Assembly (NCBI GenBank): GCA_014898415.1
Contig: RCTD01000010.1
Location: 1,674,001 to 1,738,000, forward strand
Direction: 5' to 3'
DNA from: Stromatinia cepivora
Taxonomy: Eukaryota; Ascomycota; Leotiomycetes; Helotiales; Sclerotiniaceae
Length of the DNA: 64,000 bases
A program made the position numbers and the translations under genes. Below, piece after piece: positions 11,276-22,529 of the stretch (positions are counted from its first letter, which is position 1; every line of letters begins with the position of its first letter). The notes below the pieces were generated by a model. The model was not told where the DNA came from. It worked only from the letters and a program-made list of their open reading frames with translations, and made no database searches.

Positions 11276-11538
11276 TTCACATTCTCAATCTTCCCCAGCT
11301 CCTGCATATATTACACCATATTCATCAAAACCTGCTACGATTTATCTACCAAAATCTCCCGTAGCTTCTACCATATCACTTTTACCTCTCTCACACTTTC
11401 TAACTTCTATAATTCTAAGCGTTTGGCATACATCTATTCGCCGGGTCAAGGAGCTTTTTTTTTTCAAAAAAGATGAATTTTGGTGTAAGGGAATTGAAGA
11501 GACGGATATGCTGATGTTGGAGCCTTAACCCAAGGTGT

Positions 11539-12123
11539 TTGTTTCGCTTCTCTAAAGTTCCTGCAGTACCATCATCCTCAACAGCCTTCACAACTTCTCC
11601 ACCTCGACCTTCTATCTCACGTCCAATTCTTTCACCCTCAACAGCCTTCGCAGCTTCTTTACATCAACCTTTTCTCTCATGTCCAATTCCTTTATATTCA
11701 GCAGCCTCTGCAACTTCTCTACTATGTTTACATCCCCACTACAAAGCGACCGGTGGCTTCATAGTCAAGGATATTCATTCCCACGAAAATCTTATCGCTA
11801 TTCAATTGGGCACCTTGAACTACTGCGTTCCGACAAACTATTTGATGTGGCATCCTGTTGGACATCTTGTGCTTCTGCAAGCCGTGATCTATACAAGCAG
11901 CTGGAGTGAATATTTTGAGCTGTGGGGGAATATATTTCAACATTCAGCCGGTGGATTCTGTCGCCTTCGAGTGAAAAATATAGAAAATGGAGGGAAAAAG
12001 TTACAAGAATGCGGGGCACGTGTCCTTGTGTCGCGTACAAGACAGATTCGATTGAGCGTACATGGGAAGGTAGAGCTTTGCTGGGATGGGAGAATAACAT
12101 TTTCGTCTTTTTTTGGAGAATGA
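11539..12123 (+). CDS. Hypothetical protein with internal 20-residue repeats (194 codons)
   Basis: An open frame whose first third is built from a 60-bp tandem repeat, about 2.6 copies from 11573 to 11725. It keeps one reading frame and encodes variants of a Ser/Thr/Ala-Phe/Pro-rich 20-mer (cores STAFTTSPPRP, STAFAASLHQP, YSAASATSLL). Preservation of frame and residue type across copies argues for translation. The rest has no recognised domain. The first ATG is used by default and upstream splice sites were not resolved. Confidence 0.3.
   Translation: MFRFSKVPAVPSSSTAFTTSPPRPSISRPILSPSTAFAASLHQPFLSCPIPLYSAASATSLLCLHPHYKATGGFIVKDIHSHENLIAIQLGTLNYCVPTNYLMWHPVGHLVLLQAVIYTSSWSEYFELWGNIFQHSAGGFCRLRVKNIENGGKKLQECGARVLVSRTRQIRLSVHGKVELCWDGRITFSSFFGE
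11573..11725 (+). repeat. 60-bp imperfect tandem repeat, about 2.6 copies
   Basis: The word CTCAACAGCCTTC recurs near 11578 and 11638, with a diverged copy near 11698. The spacing is 60 bp each time. Confidence 0.8.
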
Positions 12124-12369
12124 TCTGGGAAGGTTTGATAGGTTTCTATGTATATGTATTTACTTGATCTACTCTTGGTTCCCCGTCTGGTAGGTTGAAA
12201 TTGAAACGGAGAACCTCTTGTACGTTGATTGATTTTCTGTCTCTGCATCTTCCTTCTTTGAAATAACCATGCACTGCTACTTTCTGCCACAAACCCCTCC
12301 CATCATCGTTTCACCACAAGCCCCTCCCGTCATGGCTCAATTTGAACCCATCACTCCACCGTCATGGAA

Positions 12370-12885
12370 TCAAGCAGGTGCTCCGGATGCTACAGCGAGT
12401 CCCACATGTTTCAAGAGCTGATGATAACATAACACAAATCCAGAGGGGTATCCACGGTGACTGCACATGGGTTGTATGCACTTATTGCAGGTGGTAAGTT
12501 CTAGCGACTTGCAAATCAGAATGCGAGTTCGAGGTGTTTCGCCAGCAATCGCGTAGCCAACTTTCGGATCGAGGCCCAATATAATGAAGGCATCTCTGTT
12601 GGATCGACCGTTGTTTGCATTGTAGATGCCAGTTACAAACTCGGAAAACTCTGACTCCTTCTCTGCTTGTATCTCATGGATGTTGAGGATATAGTGTTCT
12701 TTGACGCCTTTGGTGATAACGTATTCGTTGATGGTGCGAGTTGGGGCGGGGGTTCTAGCATGTTGACCAAGAATGTCTCTGTCCAGTGAAGGGGTGGAGG
12801 AGGTGGGCTCTCTTATCGGTCCATTTCGAAGTATTGGAAGTGTTGAGTGTGTTCTTAACAAGAACAATGTAACTTCCGTAGGCAT
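12370..12885 (-). CDS. Hypothetical protein, single exon, 171 aa
   Basis: A minus-strand frame from an ATG at 12885 to a TGA at 12370. The central part (ITKGVKEHYILNIHEIQ, then an Ala/Gly-containing stretch FIILGLDPKVGYAIAG) looks like a folded domain. The C-terminal part carries four Cys (TTCNKCIQPMCSHRG, plus one later) that could bind a metal, but the spacing fits no family I can name. No signal peptide. Orphan. Confidence 0.35.
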   Translation of the reverse strand: MPTEVTLFLLRTHSTLPILRNGPIREPTSSTPSLDRDILGQHARTPAPTRTINEYVITKGVKEHYILNIHEIQAEKESEFSEFVTGIYNANNGRSNRDAFIILGLDPKVGYAIAGETPRTRILICKSLELTTCNKCIQPMCSHRGYPSGFVLCYHQLLKHVGLAVASGAPA

Positions 12886-14628
12886 TGTATGGACAAGAAA
12901 CGTTGAAAACTTGATTTAGGGGGCGGGTATTCCAGGTTTTGGAATGGAGATGAGGATGATAAGTAAAGTTGAAGAAAGTTGTCCTTTTTGTATCAAATTT
13001 CTAGTTACTGTTCTAATTCATGCTACAAAGATTAACGACTTAGACTCGATATAGCTATGCGGGTAAGGATTTGAATGTAGAATGCAAGGTATTGCATAAT
13101 TCTCCTCATCTGTACTCTTGTAGAACCAATCATTTTATATGATATTCGCGTCTCTTCAAAAGATGTGGTAGAATACTACAGTGATGAGGTATTTGAGAGG
13201 TGCAGAAATTAACCTGGATTTCAGCTCTTATTCCGCATATATGCATCAATGTGATGATATCAATATTGTCTGTCAACTAATTGTAACGTTCCATCTAGTA
13301 CATTTCCCAACCCAGATGAAGCATTTTTCTTCCTTTGTCTCCCTATTCATTCTTTCCCTATACCACTGAATCTCCATTCGAGACAATAGCGATGAAGACT
13401 CTCATATAAAAAAGAGAAGCTTCTCCTAGAAACTATAAGAATAATTTGTTTTCGTTCATTTTATCCTTGATGTACAAGTCATCCTTCATAGTCGATGATT
13501 CATTATATTCAACTTTACCTTGCTTCAATATGAACTTTTGCGCAAGAAAGCCTCATCCTTAATACAACCTATCCTCTATAGAACTAAGGTACTTAAGAAG
13601 CGAATATGGTACATAGAAGATGTATCGCTTACTCAAGAGATGGTTACAATTCAGGAGTCAGGAACGGTGGGGTACAGAACCATACTATGGCAGATGCAGG
13701 AGGATTTTCTATATTCTGGTATTAGATTATGGGTCTGTAGGATCTTACTGTATCTCCATACCGGTTAAACCCCTAAATACTTGTAATGTTCAATATTTTG
13801 AATTCTATATAACCATGCTTTGGATACTTCAAGTTAAACAGATGACAAGGGATTTAAGAGATACATAATGGAGCAGAAAAAACTGCGGGAGTAAATCAGA
13901 GAGTGTCTAAATGGCAAAAGGTGATCTCGGATAAAGTTAGGGGGGCCAAAGGGTTTAAGAGATGCATAAAGCTATCGCGACATCAAACAATATAGCTGAA
14001 ATAATATGTAGATGATAATCGAGGAATCTGAGGCGATAAATACAAATCCTGGATAGGAGTAGGAAATTCATTAAAGGATATTACGCCGTTTAATCTAACA
14101 GCCCCTATGATACAGGTTACTTACTGCAAGACTCCTTATACAACATTTTTACTCTGAATCTTTCTTTTTATGATGTTGTATTATGTAATAAAGAAAATTA
14201 GAGTTTATTAAAAGATTAAAAGATTTATTATTAAATAAAAGAAGAAAACTAGGATATAAAAAAAAGTTAATAAGAAATTTAAAAGATGAAAAAGAACTTA
14301 AAAACATCGATAGATCAAAATTCTATTAAGATTTCAAATTTGAGTTTTTATAATTTTATATAATAATATATCTTTTTATATATGAAATAAATTTCTAATT
14401 TCATATCTTATAAATTCGAATTATCATTAAATTTTGAAGTGATTATAATTATAAATAAAGAAATACAAAATATAGAATTGTGTAAGATATAGAGATCTCG
14501 GTTATCTAATGCACAAAACCAAGACCTTACTTAACCCACCATATCCATCCAACCTCACTCACATCACTAATCCCCCAAAAATCAAATAACCTCAAACCCA
14601 CGAGAGTGATCCAAAGCAAAAGCAAAAA
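12886..14628. other. Intergenic, AT-rich
   Basis: No supported gene. Short overlapping frames at 13520-13868 carry no recognisable domain. A strongly AT-rich block occupies about 14160-14490, next to the tRNA-Arg gene. Confidence 0.5.
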
Positions 14629-14700
14629 CGACTCGAATGGGACTCGAACCCACAACCTTTGCCACCGGAAAGCAATGCGCTACCATTGCGCCATCGAGCC
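14629..14700 (-). tRNA. tRNA-Arg (anticodon CCG)
   Basis: Read on the minus strand, 72 nt fold into a full cloverleaf. The acceptor GGCTCGA pairs with TCGAGTC. The D arm is GCGC/GCGC around loop AATGGTA. The anticodon stem TTGCT/GGCAA holds loop TTCCGGT, giving anticodon CCG. The T arm has loop TTCGAGT. The discriminator is G. No intron. Confidence 0.92.
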
Positions 14701-15441
14701 TTTAGACTGGTCCCAAGATGTCCTTATTTAAATATATTACCATGAGATGTGGGTAACCCCACTATGTACCCCGCACTATAGAGAGACATTGTTGGAATTT
14801 GCTTGTACTCATTATCAGATGGGGCTGGATAACCTAAACATGATTTTTGTTATTGATTAACTGAAAACTTTCTTCATCTCATGAAAATTCAGATTTTAAC
14901 TAAGCTTTGAAAGGTGATAGCTAATAGCTAGACCCACCTAACTTTTTAAGCATTTAATTTAGGGAGGAAATACCCGAGCGCGGGCACTATAATAGGTGGG
15001 GTGCACTATAATAATACACCGTTACCTTACAGAGTAAACCATCACTACACCCCGACCACATCATGGGGTTGATTTCGCATCTAATCTAATCTATACATCT
15101 GACCTCTAGTCTATATAAAAAGATGAAAGGGAGTTTATACTTTATTGTTAGGTAGCAGGGGAGATACTTATATCTTTTCCCTAATTTTTCATTATCTACA
15201 AAATCAAGCACATATACATCTACCATATCCCTCGCCCTCCCCCCATTCATCCCATTCCATCAAAACTATATCATCAAGATCTCCACCAACCCACAGCATC
15301 CCACCTGCACTCATCCAACTCCCCACTCCACCTGACCCACGCACACCATCAAACGATCCTCGAAACTCTAACTCTACCACTCCTTCAGAACCAAACCCTC
15401 CCTCACCCACCAACCCTCCCCCCAAACGCAAAACCAAAAAT
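14701..15441. other. Intergenic between the two tRNA genes
   Basis: No gene supported. Around 15225-15440 there is a pyrimidine/C-rich stretch that opens long frames on both strands (Pro/Ser/Thr-rich on plus, Gly-rich on minus). These look like composition artefacts. The minus-strand frame even begins inside the tRNA-Ser gene. Confidence 0.5.
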
Positions 15442-15578
15442 CGACGTCGGCATGATTCGAACATGCGCCCCCGAAAGGAATTGATATCATATCTTCATCA
15501 TCTCTCCTCTATCAAGGGTACGAAGAGGAGTAACAACATAATTCGAGTCAATCACGTTAACCACTCCGTCACGACGCC
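15442..15578 (-). tRNA. tRNA-Ser (anticodon CGA), intron-containing
   Basis: On the minus strand the acceptor GGCGTCG pairs with CGACGTC. The D stem is ACG/CGT. The anticodon stem ATTGA/TCAAT holds loop CTCGAAx, giving anticodon CGA. A long variable arm (about 13 nt) marks it as class II Ser. The T arm is GCATG/CATGC with loop TTCGAAT. An intron of about 56 nt (15486-15541) sits after position 37, the canonical place. The mature length is about 81 nt. Confidence 0.93.
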
Positions 15579-15955
15579 TATTTGCTGACTAATACATGAA
15601 GAGATTTTGGATGCGTTTGAGGATATATACTACTGGAGAGATTAGTGGAGAGATGGTGAACTCGATATCGAAGATCAGTTGAGATCTAAACACGCTTGTG
15701 AAAATTGTTGTTGTTAATTCAAATGCATTGAAACTCATCTCGTCGTTATCATACAATTCTCTGCAGGGTCAGAATCTATAAATCCCCGTATAGCTGACCA
15801 TCCCCGCTTGCCTTTCCCATCCCATATACTCCATATAAACATTAATCCTCATCATAATCATACATACACTCATTATCATCCACCAACATAACATAACAGA
15901 GCGCAACGCAATACAACTCAGTCTAACGCAATACATCAGGCCCCATTATACCCCT

Positions 15956-17980
15956 CTAAATATCATGTCTAGCCCTCTTACTCTTATGTCTAATCATCTC
16001 ACCCCACCTATACAAAATAAACGGAATAGGAATAAACACCACACTAATAAACGCCAACGTGGAACTTGCCCACGGAACCCCCAAATCCTTAAACATGGCA
16101 TTAGCAAAAAGCGGGAACCCAGCACCAAAACATGATCTCATAAAGTCATTTCCCGCATATGCGGAGGCGGCGTACACGGGGTATGCGTCGCCGATATAGT
16201 TCAGGACTGAGTTAAAAAGAAGGAAGGCACCAATGGAGAAGAAAGCTGAGCCGATGATGGGAAGGATCCACTGGATTGATGTTAGTTTGTGGTGGGGAAG
16301 AGGGAGAGGAAGAGAAGACATACGTGAATACTTTCTTTGCTCGTCCATCCAAACCAAAATAAACAGATAGGAATGCAAAAAGCTCCAACGAAAGCTGGTT
16401 GCAATCGAATCTCAGGTCTAATATTACCATTTTTATCAAACTTTGGTTCTTGAAATTTCTTCAAATACCAGAAAAACGGTGGGATAACCACGAGAGACCC
16501 GACGAAAATACCTAAGAAAGCTAGTCCTTCTTTCCCCAAGCTAAAACCGTGAATCTGGACAAAAACAATGGCGAATGATTCAAACCAGACGTATAGAAGA
16601 CCATAAATTAATGCAATGTATAGGTTGAGACAGAAAAGAATTGGTTCCGTGAACGTAAGTGAGAAGGGACGAATGAGTGCCATGTTGATTTTATCTTGCG
16701 TGGTCATTTTATCGGCTTCAATTTCTGGTTCGGATTTTAGATTCTCGACACCACTTGCTTTTGTGAGACGGAGACGTCGACGATATAATATATTGGCGGA
16801 GCTAGTCTCAGGTAAGAAAAATATTAGGACGATGAGTGCGAATCCTATAGAAGTGTTGTCGGTATCAGAGCTAAGAGTAAGATGTATCAAATTCCTGCAA
16901 ATGATGAATTAACTCACCAGATAACCAAGTCAATTCCCAAATAGTCCAAGTCCACCCTTTCTTCTCCGCAGCAAATCCTCCAACCAAGGGACCCAACTGA
17001 GCTTGTCAGTAATCAAGAATTAAAATGAAGAAACTAGAGAAAAACATACCACTGGACCCGACACAGCAGCCATACCCCAAATTCCAATAGCATAAGCCCT
17101 CTTATTTGGCGCGTACATATCACTCAAGGAAGCACCGCCAGTAGCCAATACAGGGGAACCAAAGAAGCCAGTCAAGAATCGAAATATAAGCAACATGGCA
17201 AAATTTCTCGCATATATAACACCGAATTGGAAGACCACAAATACAATAAGCGTGCCAATGTAAACAGGATTTCGACCGATTTGAGGTATCTCACTCATGG
17301 GAGACCATAACATGGGACCTATACCATAGCCAGCCACGAATAAGGTGAGGCCAGCGGTGGCAGCTACTTGACCAACTCCGAATTGCTTCATCACATCTAA
17401 AATACCTGCAGAATAGATGGCTGATCCAATGTAGACGGCGAACGTCAATAGACAAATGAGGAAAGTAACGAAGAACTTCTTTCCTGTCGACCAGTTTTGT
17501 GGATTCTATTATTAATCCGTCAGCATTGTAACGCTGGTTCGAGGCTGTATGCTTGAATATGCTACAGACACAGCTACAAAAACATACCTCTGGATCACCA
17601 ACTCCATCAGTTTGGTCCCAATCAATAATTTGAACATCTAAGCCTCCATTCTTCGTATTCACACCATTATCATTTGCCACCCTTGTTCGATCCGAACTTT
17701 GCGTCGCGTTTGAAGGTCTACCGTTTTCTCCATCTTGACTTGGACTATTATTATCCTTATCTTCCAATAATTGTCCTTGTTCAGGCTCATCGCAACTCCC
17801 ATATTCTCTCACGTTCTGCGTCTTCTGGACATGTAGATATTTCCGCCAAGTATCTGAATTTCCTTTCTCGCTGTCCACCGGCACATCTCGTTCCTCTGGA
17901 TATTTCAAAACTCTGTTTCCTGATAGTAGACGCAGGACCTTTCCAGCTGTCGCATCTCGAAAGAGTCCCTTCATCTTCAC
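15956..17980 (-). CDS. DHA1-type MFS drug:H+ antiporter, 587 aa, five exons
   Basis: A plasma-membrane efflux transporter of the major facilitator superfamily (DHA1; Flr1/Mdr1-like group). Exons: 17588-17980, 17050-17505, 16918-16996, 16324-16844 and 15956-16270. All introns are GT-AG (82, 53, 73 and 53 nt) and the sum is 588 codons. A 127-residue acidic, disordered cytosolic head precedes the family hallmark DPENPQNW. The motif-A variant SEIPQIGRNPV lies between TM2 and TM3, and motif C (GPVLGPLVGG) lies in TM5. A central loop rich in K and E follows LPETSSANIL. The family exports toxicants and secondary metabolites. It is 12 kb from the PKS with tRNAs between, so cluster membership is only a possibility. 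Confidence 0.92.
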
Positions 17981-19002
17981 CGTTTATTTGTCAAATTTGT
18001 TGACAACACCAATAATAAAAGTTAGATGAATTAAAATTACCGTGCCGAACCAATTTGCCTGTAATAAAACAATAAGTAGATAATTCTAGAGATAAACTAT
18101 CAAATTATTGATAATAATTAAGCGTAATAAATATATGAAGCAATATAAATTTAAAAAGGGATGTATATATATATGTGAAAATGATAAATATGAAGAAGAG
18201 ACGAAAATTTGAGAGACAGAAAGTAATATAAGTATGAAAACCAAACCGAATCATCACATTTTTCCCTTGAACTTTTCTCTTCCTTCTTCCAAATACAACA
18301 TTCTCAGCCATTTGAATAAGCCATATGATATCATACATCATACCTTACATCAAGCAGTCCCAATATCGACCTTACCCAACACAGCAACACTTATTAGTCT
18401 TTTCCCGTCAAGCCCATCCCACAGACTTCATGATCATAGTATCAAAAACCAACAATCCATACATTAAACCCGAGATCCAAAGTCCATCAAGTAAGCTCAA
18501 CAAGCACCTTGCGCATGCAAAATCCAACAATTACCACCTCCACGGACAACATCCGCATGCAAATGGTCCGGAAACTGCATTAAGCTTAAGCTTAACATCC
18601 ATACATATTACATAGATTGAGCATAGACTGCATGCACGATCAATCTAAGTCGATCAATGAATGAAGCTTAAGAAAAGGTATCATCGATCGCTGACGTAGA
18701 TGACTTTTCAGAAGTCTTGATTAGTCAACGTTGATCTTTTGTTTGTCTGAGCACATCGCTTGGCATTTGTTTGCCCCTTAACTCCGGATCTAAGTACGCG
18801 ATGAATGGAATATCGCACGTCTGAGCATCTGAATTCGAAAGATCCATTGATTCATAATCGAATCTAGACCAAAAACATCAAAGAGTACAGTAGTTCAACA
18901 ATGGAAGCCGCCACACTTAGAACATTTCTATTTACCCATCTTGCTGAATCTCCTTGCAATTGGAGGAATAAACTAGTACGTACAATAGTCACTAATCACT
19001 CG

Positions 19003-19069
19003 TTCCTTCTCCTCCTCCTTCTCCTCCTCCTTCTTCTCCTCCTTCCCCTCCTCCTTCTCCTCCTCCTCC
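19003..19069. repeat. CTC/CTT-rich polypyrimidine tract
   Basis: Irregular CTCCTT repeats; reads as poly-Leu in one frame of a short open stretch (18901-19092), which I do not accept as a gene. Confidence 0.85.
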
Positions 19070-19296
19070 GTACATTTATATATTTTCCGTAAGTGGCGCA
19101 TATTGAACACTTAACATTGGATTTTCGAAGCTTGATAGTATATCCATGTCTATTTAAGTTATCGAGATATTATATTAATAGACATACCATCAAGAGTCAT
19201 CTAAATACCTACACATCCCTTCCTCCTTCCTATCAAAGCATAATAACCCTAGATCTTACCTCCCTTCATCAAGAGATATGAAATAACATAAAGTTA

Positions 19297-19332
19297 TCTC
19301 CATCTCCATCTCCATCTCCATCTCCATCTCCA
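19297..19332. repeat. Microsatellite (CTCCAT)n, six copies
   Basis: Six uninterrupted copies of a 6-bp unit. Confidence 0.9.
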
Positions 19333-19718
19333 ATCATACACACATATGCATACATACACCCAAGAAAAACAAAACAAAGTACTCCCCAAGTACTCCAAAA
19401 CCTACCTACTTATATTTCATCTCACCTAGCCAATAGTATTCATGAATCACACCCAACTTCCTCACAACACCCCCCTTTCCCCGGATACTTTCTCCGCAAC
19501 AGTCAGATATTTAAAGTCCCCAATGCCTAGTTCCCTGCTCCCTAATTCCCTAGTCCCCGCGTACTCCATCCATCCATATCCATATCCATCTTTCATCACC
19601 CCAGAAATCAATCTAGAAAATTACCTACCTCCCTAGTATCTACCTCCCTTCCCTCCCCTCCCCTCTCCTCTGCTACCCGAATACGATTTCAAGGGATTTA
19701 TAAGCACCATCTATCAAT

Positions 19719-19824
19719 CATCACCATCATCACCATCATCACCATCATCACCATCATCACCATCATCACCATCATCACCATCATCACCATCATCACCATC
19801 ATCACCATCATCACCATCATCATC
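19719..19824. repeat. Minisatellite, 9-bp unit CATCATCAC, about 12 copies
   Basis: A perfect tandem array followed by related CATCATCATCCC sequence and a partial echo near 19873-19905. Confidence 0.93.
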
Positions 19825-20340
19825 CCAATATTCCATTCCACTCCACCAATTCATCCACTCACCCATTCAAACCATCATCATCCCAATATCCCAATATTCC
19901 ATTCCACCAATTCAACAACTACTCAAAACAGCCTCGTGCATGTTCCCCAAGCTTCTCCAAGCACTGTAACTCTCTTCCCGTCAGTATAGGCGTAAGAATA
20001 AGAGTAAGATAAGTGGAGTAAAAGACAAAGTCCAAACCACGTATGCATGATGACAGAAATAAAGCTGATTTAAAAAGACCAAATAAATTCTGTTTTGAAC
20101 AATGAACAATAAACAATAAACGCCCGCAGCTCAGAATGCCACTACATGGATCCTTGCCTGTCTGCCAGCCAACCTTTTTGCCAACGACGCCTGCCTAGTA
20201 ATGCTTTCTTCCAATTTCTTGCTATCCCATTCCAACAAAGCATTTCCCCCTCAAGTAGCAAGATATTCTTTCCCCAAAAGCCAGCTTATTGCTTTTACCT
20301 ATCCATCCCTCCCCCGTATATTCTCATATCCTCCCTCCCA

Positions 20341-21281
20341 TCATAGACCCGCACCCGCACCCGCAATAGCCTTAACATCCTTAATTTTCTTCCCTCCCAA
20401 ATCCTTCACTTTCTCCTCCAAGTTCTTCTTAGCATGCAATTCAGCCACATCATCACCGCCTCCAATACTAACTCCATTAATCAATACATTGGGTACCGTT
20501 CTTCTACCCGTTAATTGCGCTAATCTCGCTTGTAATTTTCCTCCGAGGGGATGTTGATCGAGTTCTACTACGTAGGGAAGTGGATCGATGGAGTATTTTT
20601 CGAGGAGGATAGTTTTGGCGCGTTTGGAGTGCGGACAGTAGGATTTGGAAAAGATGATTACTGTGAGAGTATATTAGTTGTGTTCTAGAGACAGAGATGA
20701 TAGAAAGAGAAATGAGATGATAGAAAGAGAAATGAGATGATAGAAAGAGAAATGAGATGAAGAAATAAAGAAGGAGGGAACATACTCGGCGATTTCTTCA
20801 AAATAGCATTCAATTCCGTCGTAACTTCCACATCCTCCTTCTCCTCCTCATCCTTCTCCTTCTCCTTCTCCTTCTCCTTAACCACTTCCTGCGCCTTCTC
20901 CCCCCCAATCTTCTTTCTACCCGCTACACTCCTCTCACCCTGTCCCTCGGCCGCATTTCCCTTCCCTACCACCTGACTCGGTGGATCCGGTTTAAAAGCC
21001 TTCGCATTCGCATTATCCTTCGCCTTATCAGCCGCATCTTTTAATCTCTGCGCCATCTGCTTTGCTACCTTTTCATCATCATCATCGCTTTTACCGCCCG
21101 CGCCTGCGCCTGCGTCAGCTACTTCTTGTTTTCCTAAACCTTTCATGGTTTTAGTGTAGAAATCTCCGGTACCCGCTGCGACATTACGTTGTTGGCGAAG
21201 AGATGATGTGTAGAAGAGGAGGGAGACGACGGCGATGAAGACGAGGAGTCCGAATATCTTTATTCGTCGCATGGATGCCAT
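20341..21281 (-). CDS. Membrane-anchored glutaredoxin (Grx6/7-like), 271 aa
   Basis: A thiol-disulphide oxidoreductase of the glutaredoxin family, probably in the secretory pathway like yeast Grx6/Grx7. Exon 1 is 20786-21281 and exon 2 is 20341-20660, with a 125-nt intron (GTATGT ... CACAG); the total is 272 codons. A basic N-terminus (MASMRRIK) is followed by one membrane segment at about residues 9-25 (type II anchor). Next comes a 130-residue charged stem rich in K, E and D. The glutaredoxin domain starts near 160 with active site CPHS (174-177). Downstream are the conserved TVPN loop (cis-Pro) and the GGGDD segment that binds glutathione. The second active-site Cys is replaced by Ser, so it is monothiol-type. 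The C-terminus ends in Gly/Ala repeats. Confidence 0.88.
20699..20758 (-). repeat. 20-bp unit repeated three times inside the glutaredoxin intron
   Basis: Three exact head-to-tail copies of GATAGAAAGAGAAATGAGAT on the plus strand. They account for about half of the intron. Confidence 0.95.
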
Positions 21282-22529
21282 TTTGGTGGGCTTTTCCTTG
21301 TAATAAGGAGGATCTGTTCAATTGGAAAAAGTATCATCAGTTGCTGTTGATGATTGTTTGGAATTTTTGATGTGTGAGAGCTTTATTACTTACTAGCTTC
21401 GTAGTACTTTCCCATTTCAACTGCAGCTGCAATGCAGGACAGGACGTTTAATAATTCGCGCGGTAGCGGTAGGTGGGTAGGTAGGTTGGAGCTTCGTTTC
21501 TTTCTTTCCCTTGTCTTTTTCCTTTCCCCCTTCTCTAATAGTACCACAGAATTTGTAAGCTTTCGAAAGACGTATTCGTTCGTATGTGTAAATTCGAACA
21601 GTAGGTAGGTATTTCCGACCCCTCTCACTCCACAATAAACAGATTAATCAAAACCACTTGTCAATCCCAATTCAAATCTGCCGATAATCCGAAATAAATT
21701 CTCCTCACTTCATAAATATAGTTATTTCCTGTATCCGAAAAACCAAACTCACACCAAATCTCGTTTCCACAAAAATTCCAATAATTCTCTCTCTGCTCGT
21801 GTTGTAAGTGTACAGTGCTCCCTGGAATAGATCCTAGACTGCGTGTGATATATCCCTATCCCTCCTATTCCTTATCGTGAACTATATTTAGGTCTTTAAT
21901 CTTAACAACTTGGTAATTAATCATTTAGAGCTAGAGCTCTTTCTGCGCAAAATTAATTGATGAATGATAAATAGGAATAATTGTACTCGAAAAATAATCA
22001 ATCATAGGTCACACGATACAACTCGTACATTCATTTAAAGAGGGGCCGGGGGGCTTAGCGAAGTATATTTCTACACCAAAAATCATCTACATATGTCAAA
22101 AATCCATATAAATTCAATATATAATTATACGAATCATACCATAAGCTTTTGAACAAGCCATCAATGGTGATTGATACCCACCTATATACCAATATATTCG
22201 TACATCCCGAATTCTAAGATTACAACATATTCTAGAAACATATCAAATACTCGAAATATTACAATACAAGGGTATCATCTATTATTTTTATTATCTATTA
22301 AGCTAAGTATCTAGGGGCATATTACATAGGTATGGTAATCGTACAAGTCGTATCAAGAATCCCATCCCATCCCGCTGTGCACCAGGCCCCACAAAGTAAC
22401 TTACAAAGGAAATCTAAAATATGCGTGCGTGCAGATCTGCCATCCCATCATCACCTAGCGCCATCAAACTTTTCTCCTCGCTTGATATTCCCGCTCAATC
22501 AATCATGAATATACCGACCGAAGAGCCCC
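21282..22529. other. Intergenic: glutaredoxin 5' flank and hydrolase 3' flank
   Basis: No supported gene. Overlapping Lys-rich frames at 21386-21635 (minus) have no recognisable content. The right half is the 3' flank of the minus-strand hydrolase. Confidence 0.5.

Larger units (their letters stand above)
17981..20340. other. Intergenic, simple-sequence-rich
   Basis: No supported gene in about 2.3 kb. It contains several pyrimidine-rich simple repeats, listed separately. Short Ser/Pro/His-rich frames here follow from that composition. The right half (20341 back to about 20150) is 3' flank of the glutaredoxin gene. Confidence 0.5.

Noticed and set aside
15204..15464. Gly-rich minus-strand frame and its Pro/Thr-rich plus-strand counterpart (15145-15588)
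   Set aside because: Both follow from C-rich composition, and both overlap the tRNA-Ser gene; no start context or splice support.
18901..19092. Poly-Leu short frame with an ATG
   Set aside because: Driven by the CTC/CTT tract; no conserved content.
11161..19824. CRISPR-like arrays among the short tandem repeats
   Set aside because: Units are contiguous 6-9 bp satellites without unique spacers, in a eukaryotic genome.
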